From contig ONJJ01000015.1 in the NCBI GenBank assembly GCA_900318115.1, positions 1-64,000 on the forward strand: a stretch of DNA of 64,000 nt, written 5' to 3'. Numbering within the stretch: the stretch's first letter is position 1; each line of letters begins with the position of its first letter. Source of the DNA: an uncultured Prevotellaceae bacterium. Its GTDB lineage: Bacteria; Bacteroidota; Bacteroidia; Bacteroidales; Bacteroidaceae. Below are positions 9,886 to 16,267 of this stretch, in pieces. Under the pieces are notes generated by a model, which did no database searches, was not told where the DNA came from, and saw nothing but the letters and a program-made list of their open reading frames with translations. A program made the translations under genes and the position numbers.

Positions 9886-10999
9886 CCGCCATGTGGCACT
9901 CGGCGCACTGATGTCGCCCTTCGGCGGATTCATCATGCCCATTCAGTACTCCAACATCACCGACGAGCATAACGCCGTGCGCCAGCACTGCGGCGTCTTT
10001 GATGTCAGCCACATGGGCGAAGTGCGCATAACGGGCCCCGACGCCGAGCGCTACGTGCAGCACATCTTCACCAACGACGTCGCCGACGCTCCCCTCGGAC
10101 AGATCTACTACGGAATGATGCTCTACCCCAATGGCGGCACGGTGGACGACCTGCTGGTCTATAAGATGGGCGAAAACGATTTCTTCCTCGTCATCAACGC
10201 CGCCAACATCGACAAGGACGTGGCCTGGATGCAGCAGCAGACAGAAGGATTCGACATCACCCTCGACCACCAGAGCGACTACTACGGCCAGCTCGCCGTG
10301 CAGGGTCCCGAGGCAGAGGCCGTCGTCGAAGAAGTGCTCGGCCTGCCCTGCAAGGAACTGAAGTTCTATACGGCAGCCTCCCTCCAACTCCCCCCATGTG
10401 GGGAAAGCAACCCCGCAGAGCCCCTCCCCCTTGGGGGAGAGGGGGATTCCATCATCATCTCCCGCACGGGCTACACCGGTGAGGACGGTTTCGAGATTTA
10501 CGGCTCCCACGAGTTCATCCAGCAGTCCTGGGACAAGCTCATGGAGAGCGGGCGCTGCAAGCCCTGCGGCCTCGGCTGTCGCGACACCCTGCGCTTCGAA
10601 GTAGGTCTGCCGCTGTACGGCGACGAGCTCAGCGCCGACATCTCGCCCATCATGGCCGGCCTCTCGATGTTCTGCAAGCTGGACAAGGCCGAGTTCATCG
10701 GCAAGGAAGCCCTCGTGCAGCAGAAAGCCAACGGCGTGCCGGCGCGTATCATCGGCATCGAGTTGGCCGACAAAGCCATACCACGCCACGGCTATCCCGT
10801 CCTGAACGAGGCCGGCGAACAGGTGGGCGAAGTCACCACCGGCTACCACTGCCTCAGCGTGGACAAGAGCGTCTGCATGGCCCTGGTCAAGACGGAATTT
10901 GCCAAACTCGGTACACCCCTGCAGGTGCAGATCCGCAAGAAGGTCTTCCCGGGCGTGGTGGTTAAGAAGCAGTTCTATAGTAAGAGTTACAAGAAATAG
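9860..10999 (+). CDS. gcvT: Glycine cleavage system T protein (aminomethyltransferase)
   Basis: Transfers the aminomethyl carbon from lipoylated H protein to tetrahydrofolate, releasing ammonia. Recognised by the start (KTCLYDRHVALGA...PIQYSNI), FDVSHMGEV near residue 50, RTGYTGEDGFEIY near 204-216, CRDTLRFE near 240, and a GEVTTGYHCLS C-terminal motif. The length, 379, exceeds the usual ~360 because of a loop at residues ~173-194 (LQLPPCGESN...PLGGEGD) encoded by a GC-rich palindromic stretch at 10389-10445, just before the conserved ISRTGYTGEDG. It overlaps lplA by 26 bases. Gap to gcvH is 182 bases and carries two related palindromes. Confidence 0.96.
   Translation: MEKKTCLYDRHVALGALMSPFGGFIMPIQYSNITDEHNAVRQHCGVFDVSHMGEVRITGPDAERYVQHIFTNDVADAPLGQIYYGMMLYPNGGTVDDLLVYKMGENDFFLVINAANIDKDVAWMQQQTEGFDITLDHQSDYYGQLAVQGPEAEAVVEEVLGLPCKELKFYTAASLQLPPCGESNPAEPLPLGGEGDSIIISRTGYTGEDGFEIYGSHEFIQQSWDKLMESGRCKPCGLGCRDTLRFEVGLPLYGDELSADISPIMAGLSMFCKLDKAEFIGKEALVQQKANGVPARIIGIELADKAIPRHGYPVLNEAGEQVGEVTTGYHCLSVDKSVCMALVKTEFAKLGTPLQVQIRKKVFPGVVVKKQFYSKSYKK
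10389..10446. repeat. GC-rich palindromic element inside gcvT, in frame
   Basis: Two adjacent inverted repeats: TCCCC...GGGGA at 10389-10404 and CTCCCCCTTGGGGGAG at about 10424-10439, the latter bordered by C-rich and G-rich runs. Reading frame is kept and adds roughly 20 residues to gcvT. Similar sequences lie in other genes and intergenic spaces of this window (13930-14015, 18144-18183, 34614-34636, 51715-51803). Confidence 0.75.
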
Positions 11000-11012
11000 G
11001 ACCCATCACCCG

Positions 11013-11153
11013 CCCTCCCTATGAGGGAGGGAGCGATTACCTTACAAGAATCGTAAGCAAATAATTTCAGACAAATAATCAAATATTAACTAAAAAATGG
11101 GCCTGAACATCCCCCAAGAGTCAAATACATTCCACTCCCTCCCTTAGGGAGGG
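11013..11153. repeat. Paired palindromes in the gcvT-gcvH gap
   Basis: The 182-base gap between gcvT and gcvH holds CCCTCCCT-ATG-AGGGAGGG at 11013-11031 and CCCTCCC-TTA-GGGAGGG at 11137-11153, the second followed by G-rich sequence to 11165. An AT-rich stretch separates them. They could act as partial terminators within the cluster, or be a mobile palindromic element; no gene lies here. Confidence 0.7.
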
Positions 11154-11181
11154 CGGGGGGGAGGGTCCGCTCCTTTATTTT

Positions 11182-11562
11182 ATGGCTACATTTGAATCAG
11201 GACTCTATTACAGCGAGTCACACGAGTACGTTCGCGTAGAAGGCGAATTTGGTTACATTGGTATCAGCGACTACGCTCAGCACGCTCTGGGCAACGTGGT
11301 CTATGTGGACATGCCCGAAGTGGACGATGAAGTCACCGCAGGCGAGGAATTCGGCGCCGTGGAAAGCGTCAAGGCCGCCAGCGACCTCATCGCGCCCGTC
11401 AGCGGCACCGTCGTGGAGGTCAACGAAGCTCTCAACGATGAGCCCGAACTGCTCAACAAGGACGCTTTCGCCAACTGGATTATCAAGGTCCAGCTCAGCG
11501 ACAAGAGCGAACTTGACAATCTCATGGATGTTGAGGCGTACAAGAAACATTGTGAGGCGTGA
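11182..11562 (+). CDS. gcvH: Glycine cleavage system H protein
   Basis: The lipoyl carrier that shuttles the aminomethyl group between P, T and L proteins. The lipoyl lysine is Lys64 in VESVKAASDL; HEYVRVEGE near residue 14 and GNVVYVDMPEVDDEV near 37-51 are standard, as is the length of 126. It follows the GC-rich palindromic gap after gcvT and precedes gcvPA by 94 bases. The gap to gcvPA contains an AT-rich inverted repeat (AGAAAATAAG near 11577 pairing with CTTATTTTCT near 11620). Confidence 0.97.
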   Translation: MATFESGLYYSESHEYVRVEGEFGYIGISDYAQHALGNVVYVDMPEVDDEVTAGEEFGAVESVKAASDLIAPVSGTVVEVNEALNDEPELLNKDAFANWIIKVQLSDKSELDNLMDVEAYKKHCEA

Positions 11563-11656
11563 GAGATAAGAGATTAAGAAAATAAGATAATAAGAAAGGA
11601 AGAGGCTGCCTCCGCCGTTCTTATTTTCTAAATTTTACATTGTCTATTTTTCAGCT

Positions 11657-13003
11657 ATGCAATTCAAGTATTTTCCACATACAGAAGAAGACCTGAAGGA
11701 GATGCTGAAGGCGTGCGGTGTCAGTTCCGTCCACGACCTCTTCGCCGACGTGCCCGAGTCAGCGCGGTTCCGGGGCGACTACAACCTGCCGCAGGCTCTC
11801 TCCGAGACCGACCTTCGCCTCTTCTTCGAGCAGCTGACGCACCCGCTGAACACCCAGCAGCTCATCTGCTTCGCCGGTGCCGGTTGCTACGACCACTACG
11901 CTCCCTCCGTGGTGCAGAACCTCATCCAGCGCAGCGAGTTCCTGACCAGCTACACGCCGTACCAGGCAGAAATCTCGCAGGGCACGCTGCACTATATCTT
12001 TGAATACCAGTCCATGATTGCCGAACTGACGGGAATGGAGATTTCCAACGCTTCGATGTACGACGGCGCCACCGCCACGGCCGAGGCAGCCATGATGGCC
12101 TGGTCCAACGCAAAGAAAGCCACCCGCGTGCTCGTCAGCGAGACCGTGGACCCGAAGGTGCGCCGCGTTGTGGAGACCTACGCTCACTTCCATGGTTTCC
12201 CCATCCAGCTCGTTCCTGCTGACGGCGGCGTCACCTCGCGCGCGGCTCTCGACAAGGAACTCACCGAGGGCGGCGTGGCAGGCGTCATCCTCCAGCAGCC
12301 CAACTATTTCGGCATCGTGGAGGACTTCACGGGCGTGGCAGACGCTGTGCACGAGCAGAAGGGCATCCTCGTCATCAACGCCAACCCCAGCGACCTCGCC
12401 GTCCTGAAGACTCCCGGCGAGTGGGGCGCTGACGTGGCCGTGGGCGAGGGCCAGAGCTTAGGTATTCCCATGACCTTCGGCGGTCCTGGCGTAGGCTATA
12501 TGGCCTGCACCGAGAAGCTCATCCGCAAGATGCCCGGCCGCATCGTGGGCCAGACCCTCGACAGCCGCGGCCAGCGCTGTTTTGTCCTCACGCTGCAGGC
12601 TCGCGAGCAGCACATCCGCCGCCAGAAAGCCACCTCCAATATCTGTTCCAACCAGAGCCTCATGGCCCTCTACGTGACCATCTACCTCGCCGTCATGGGC
12701 AAGGAAGGCCTGCGCGAAGCGGCCGAGATGAGCTACGCCGGAGCACACAGCCTCTGTGACAAGCTCCTCGCCACCGGCCTGTTCCGCCTCACCTATCCCG
12801 GCAAGCCCTTCTTCAACGAGTTCTGCGTTGACTACGACGGCGACCTCGACGCCCTGCTGGCCGAAGCCACCGACTGCGGCTACCTCGCAGGAGTGAAGGT
12901 GGGCGAAAAGACACTAATGCTCGCCGTCACCGAGCAGCGCACACCCGAGGAGATTGAAGAATTAGTGGAAATCTTAAAAGAACATAAGGAGGCACGAGCA
13001 TGA
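11657..13003 (+). CDS. gcvPA: Glycine dehydrogenase (decarboxylating) subunit 1
   Basis: N-terminal half of the split P protein, 448 residues, the normal length for GcvPA. Recognised by YFPHTEEDLKEML at the start, the FAGAGCYDHY motif near residue 73, YTPYQAEISQGTL near 97, the NASMYDGATA region near 131, and TFGGPGVGYMA near 273. With GcvPB it forms the PLP-dependent alpha2beta2 decarboxylase. It shares a 4-base ATGA overlap with gcvPB at 13000-13003, which suggests translational coupling of the two subunits. Confidence 0.97.
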   Translation: MQFKYFPHTEEDLKEMLKACGVSSVHDLFADVPESARFRGDYNLPQALSETDLRLFFEQLTHPLNTQQLICFAGAGCYDHYAPSVVQNLIQRSEFLTSYTPYQAEISQGTLHYIFEYQSMIAELTGMEISNASMYDGATATAEAAMMAWSNAKKATRVLVSETVDPKVRRVVETYAHFHGFPIQLVPADGGVTSRAALDKELTEGGVAGVILQQPNYFGIVEDFTGVADAVHEQKGILVINANPSDLAVLKTPGEWGADVAVGEGQSLGIPMTFGGPGVGYMACTEKLIRKMPGRIVGQTLDSRGQRCFVLTLQAREQHIRRQKATSNICSNQSLMALYVTIYLAVMGKEGLREAAEMSYAGAHSLCDKLLATGLFRLTYPGKPFFNEFCVDYDGDLDALLAEATDCGYLAGVKVGEKTLMLAVTEQRTPEEIEELVEILKEHKEARA

Positions 13004-14538
13004 ACAGAACATTATACGGAAACCTGATCTTTGAACTCTCGAAGAAAGGACGCAAGGGCTACAGCCTGCCTCAGGACTACGACCGCACCCACACGACCGC
13101 CGAGCTGCCCGAGGCACTGCGCCGCAGCGAGGCTGCCCGCCTGCCCGAGTGCGACGAGTTGACCGTGGTGCGCCACTATACCAACCTCAGCCACAACAAC
13201 TTTGGCGTGAACGACGGCTTCTATCCCCTCGGCTCCTGCACGATGAAGTACAACCCCGTCATCAACGAGGAGATTGCCGCCATGAAGGCCTTCGCCGGCC
13301 TGCATCCCCTGCAGCCCGCCGAGACGTGCCAGGGCGCCCTCGAAGTTTATTACAACCTCCAGCAGTCCCTGGCCGAGCTGGCCGGCCTCAGCGAATTTAC
13401 CCTGAATCCCTGCGCCGGAGCCCACGGCGAACTGACAGGACTGATGGTCATCAGGGCGTACCACGAGGCGAAAGCCCACCCCTCTCGAACCAAGGTCCTC
13501 ATCCCCGACTCTGCCCACGGCACCAACCCCGCCTCGGCAGCCGTCTGCGGCCTCGAAGTCGTGGAAGTGAAGAGTCTGCCGGACGGCACGGTCGATGTCG
13601 CCCACCTGCGCCAGCTCCTTGATGAGATGGGCGATCAGGTGGCAGCCATGATGATGACGAACCCCAACACCCTCGGCATATTCGAGCCCCGCGTGCTGGG
13701 AATCACCAAGATGGTGCACGAAGCCGGCGGCCTGATGTACTACGACGGCGCTAACCTCAACGCCCTGCTCGGCGAATGCCGCCCCGGCGACATGGGCTTC
13801 GACGTCATGCACATCAACCTCCACAAGACCTTCTCCACTCCTCACGGCGGCGGCGGTCCCGGCAGCGGACCCGTAGGCGTACGCAAGGGGCTGGAGCAGT
13901 TCCTGCCCTATCCGAGAGTTAAAATGGAAGCTCCCCCTACGGCCACCGAAGGGGGGACGGCACCCCTATTCACAGTGGACTTCGGTAAGGTGTCCCCCTC
14001 GGGGGATGACGGGAGGGCCGGTACTTCACTCGGCAGTGTCGGCAGCTTCTTCGGCAACTACGGAGTGATGCTGAAGGCCTACGCCTATATCCTCTCGCTC
14101 GGCCGCGAGCATGTGAAGCAGGTGGGGCCGCTGGCAACCCTCAACGCCAATTACATCAAGGAGCGCCTGCGCGACGACTATCTGCTGCCCATCCAAGGGT
14201 TGTGCAAGCACGAGGTGGTCTTCGACGGCCTCGTGGACAAGTCCACCGGCGTGACTACCATGGACGTGGCCAAGCGCCTGCTCGACTACGGCTACCATGC
14301 ACCCACCATCTACTTCCCCCTCCTCTTCCATGAGTCCCTCATGATCGAGCCCACGGAGAACGAATCGAAGGAGACCATCGACGCCTTCATCAACGTGATG
14401 CACACCATCGCCGCCGAGGCTAAGTCGGACCCCGAGCTCGTCAAAACCGCTCCCCACAACACCCCCATCGGTCGCGTGGACGACGTGCTGGCAGCCAAGC
14501 ACCCGATTACTACGTACTGGAAGAGTTTGGAAAATTAA
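13000..14538 (+). CDS. gcvPB: Glycine dehydrogenase (decarboxylating) subunit 2
   Basis: C-terminal half of the split P protein; carries the PLP cofactor. The Schiff-base lysine is Lys276 in INLHKTFSTPHGGGGPGSG. FYPLGSCTMKYNP near residue 75 and DSAHGTNPASAA near 171 are diagnostic. At 512 residues it is longer than the usual ~480-490: residues ~308-343 (EAPPTATEGG...SPSGDDGRAG) are encoded by a region with C- and G-rich palindromic sequence at 13930-14015 and look like an insertion between the glycine-rich PLP site and FFGNYGVMLKAYAY. ATG at 13000 overlaps the gcvPA stop. Confidence 0.97.
   Translation: MNRTLYGNLIFELSKKGRKGYSLPQDYDRTHTTAELPEALRRSEAARLPECDELTVVRHYTNLSHNNFGVNDGFYPLGSCTMKYNPVINEEIAAMKAFAGLHPLQPAETCQGALEVYYNLQQSLAELAGLSEFTLNPCAGAHGELTGLMVIRAYHEAKAHPSRTKVLIPDSAHGTNPASAAVCGLEVVEVKSLPDGTVDVAHLRQLLDEMGDQVAAMMMTNPNTLGIFEPRVLGITKMVHEAGGLMYYDGANLNALLGECRPGDMGFDVMHINLHKTFSTPHGGGGPGSGPVGVRKGLEQFLPYPRVKMEAPPTATEGGTAPLFTVDFGKVSPSGDDGRAGTSLGSVGSFFGNYGVMLKAYAYILSLGREHVKQVGPLATLNANYIKERLRDDYLLPIQGLCKHEVVFDGLVDKSTGVTTMDVAKRLLDYGYHAPTIYFPLLFHESLMIEPTENESKETIDAFINVMHTIAAEAKSDPELVKTAPHNTPIGRVDDVLAAKHPITTYWKSLEN
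13930..14015. repeat. GC-rich palindromic sequence inside gcvPB, in frame
   Basis: Two imperfect palindromes: CTCCCCCTACGG with CCGAAGGGGGGA at 13931-13959, and TCCCCCTCGGGGGA near 13992-14007. The reading frame stays open through both. They fall in a surface-loop region of the protein not conserved in the family. Confidence 0.6.
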
Positions 14539-14569
14539 AAAATATAAATTAGATAGTTAGACAATTAGA

Positions 14570-14620
14570 AATGTGGAAAAGGCTGGCTTGGAAACGTTTC
14601 AGGTGCAGCCTTTTCACATT
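14570..14620. repeat. Inverted repeat between gcvPB and lpd
   Basis: AATGTGGAAAAGGCTG at 14570-14585 pairs with CAGCCTTTTCACATT at 14606-14620, with a single bulged G. The loop contains the perfect palindrome GAAACGTTTC at 14591-14600. A T-rich stretch follows (14622-14685). It may terminate the gcvPB transcript or act as a regulator of lpd; the 148-base gap contains no gene. Confidence 0.6.
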
Positions 14621-14686
14621 CTCTTATTTTCTTATTCTCTTTAAATCTTTTCTCTTCTTCTCTTATTCTTTTTTCTCTTATCTATC

Positions 14687-15970
14687 ATGTCTTCCCTCAT
14701 CATCATCGGCGGCGGCCCCGGAGGCTACAAGACCGCCCTCCACGCCGCCAATAACGGGCTGAAAGTCATCATCTTCGAGCAGCAGCACGTTGGTGGCACC
14801 TGCCTGAATGTGGGATGTATTCCCACGAAGACCTACGTCCACTCCGCCACCTTCGAGGAGGCCATCGAGCGCCAGCCGCAGGTGGTGGAGCAACTGCGCG
14901 CGGGTGTAGAAACATTGCTGTCTCATCCCAACATCACCCTCATCCGCGAGCGGGCCTCCTTCGTCGATGACCACACCGTGGAGACACCCAGTGGTCAGCG
15001 CTACACGGCCGACAACATCATCATCGCCACCGGTTCCTCGACGAAGTACATCCCCGTCGAGGGCCTGGACTATCCCTGCGTCGTGGACTCCACAGGGCTG
15101 CTCGCGCTGAAGGAGCTGCCCCATCGGCTGTGTATCATCGGTGCCGGCGTCATCGGTATGGAGTTCGCTAGCGTGTTCCGCCGCTTCGGCTCAGAGGTGA
15201 CCGTGGTGGAGTTCCTCAAGGAATGTCTGCCGGCCATCGACAGCGACATCGCCAAGCGCCTGCGCAAGGTGATGGAGAAGCAAGGCGTAAAGTTCCACAT
15301 GCAGTGCGCCGTCCGCCGCATCGAGGACGGCAAGATCTTCTTCGCCAACAAAAAAGGGCAGGAAGAATGTGTGGAGGCTGACGTCGTCCTGATGGCCACG
15401 GGGCGCAAGCCCAACACCGAGGGGCTGAACATCGAAGCACTCGGCATCACTCTCGAGCGCAACGGAGCCATACCCGTCGATGACAACTTTGAAGTGGCAG
15501 CCCAAGGGTGGGCTTCGCACATCTACGCCATCGGCGATGTCAACGGCCGCCAGATGCTGGCTCACGCCGCCGAGTACCAGGGTCATCATGTCGTCAACCA
15601 TATTCTCGGGCGCGAGGACCACATCCGCTTCGAGGTCATGCCCGCCGCCATCTTCACCACGCCGGAGGCCGCCTCTGTGGGGCCCAGCGAGGATCAGCTG
15701 AAGGAAGCCTCCGTACCCTTCGAGTGCCACAAATCCTTCTACCGCGCCAATGGAAAGGCATTGGCGATGAACGCCACGGAGGGTATGGTGAAACTCTGCT
15801 GCGAGCCCGACGAGGGCCGCCTGATCAGCTGCCACGCCTATGGCGCCCACGCAGCAGACCTCGTGCAGGAAGCCACGGCCTACATCACCCTCGGCGCCTC
15901 CCTGAGCCAGCTGCGCGAGACGGTGCACATCCACCCCACCCTCTCCGAAATCCTCATCGAGGCCAACTGA
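14687..15970 (+). CDS. lpd: Dihydrolipoyl dehydrogenase (L protein)
   Basis: FAD-dependent enzyme that reoxidises dihydrolipoyl groups with NAD+. The FAD-binding GGGPGG is at residues 8-13, the redox disulfide in CLNVGCIPTK at about 40-49, the NAD-binding GAGVIG near 152, an FAD motif IYAIGDVNGR near 282, and the catalytic His-Glu pair in HIHPTLSE close to the end. The length of 427 is some 30-40 below typical; most of the shortening is just after the CxxxxC motif, where the helical segment is brief. Its place after gcvPB suggests it serves as the glycine-cleavage L protein. Confidence 0.95.
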   Translation: MSSLIIIGGGPGGYKTALHAANNGLKVIIFEQQHVGGTCLNVGCIPTKTYVHSATFEEAIERQPQVVEQLRAGVETLLSHPNITLIRERASFVDDHTVETPSGQRYTADNIIIATGSSTKYIPVEGLDYPCVVDSTGLLALKELPHRLCIIGAGVIGMEFASVFRRFGSEVTVVEFLKECLPAIDSDIAKRLRKVMEKQGVKFHMQCAVRRIEDGKIFFANKKGQEECVEADVVLMATGRKPNTEGLNIEALGITLERNGAIPVDDNFEVAAQGWASHIYAIGDVNGRQMLAHAAEYQGHHVVNHILGREDHIRFEVMPAAIFTTPEAASVGPSEDQLKEASVPFECHKSFYRANGKALAMNATEGMVKLCCEPDEGRLISCHAYGAHAADLVQEATAYITLGASLSQLRETVHIHPTLSEILIEAN

Positions 15971-15972
15971 CC

Positions 15973-16131
15973 TCAGTGCCCCTGTCGGCAAAGAATCAGC
16001 CCCGCTGCATCGTTATGATGCAGCGGGGCTGTCGTTTCCGTACTTCCGGATTCCGTGAATTTCACATGAAGGACTCCACGATTATTTCCGAAGCAGACGG
16101 CAAATAATGCCAAAATGAATTTTCTTTTCAT
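15973..16131 (-). other. Possible short transcript or 52-residue open frame opposite the lpd 3' flank
   Basis: A minus-strand -7 box (TACCTTTG on that strand) lies at 16163-16170 facing left, although no gene is known on that strand here. About 30 bases downstream, an ATG at 16131 opens a 52-residue frame beginning MKRKFILALFAVCFG, which looks like a signal peptide, and stops at 15973. The frame runs through the strong hairpin at 15999-16029, so it may instead be a small RNA ended by that hairpin, or a decayed gene. Confidence 0.3.
15999..16029. terminator. Bidirectional hairpin after lpd
   Basis: AGCCCCGCTGCATC and GATGCAGCGGGGCT are perfect 14-base arms around GTTAT, about 28 bases after the lpd stop codon. 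No long T run follows, but strength and place suit a terminator. Confidence 0.7.
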
Positions 16132-16209
16132 CGGTTATCGCTTTTGTTTTCTTCAGAGGCCGCAAAGGTACGCTTTTTTCTCCATAATGAGGCAAAAAGT
16201 CCGCAAAAA

Positions 16210-16242
16210 TTTGCAAGATTGGAAGTAGAATGACTACCTTTG
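16210..16242 (+). promoter_or_regulatory. Bacteroidetes promoter for the UvrA-like gene
   Basis: TTTG at 16210-16213 and TACCTTTG at 16235-16242 are spaced 21 bases apart, close to the sigma-ABfr consensus. The start codon is 26 bases further on. Confidence 0.7.
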
Positions 16243-16267
16243 CAGTCTGAAAAGCAGAAAACGGCTC

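Noticed and set aside
14622-14686. T-rich stretch before lpd considered as a terminator tail
   Set aside because: It is more likely low-complexity CTTATTTTCT repeat DNA; the hairpin at 14570-14620 alone may suffice.
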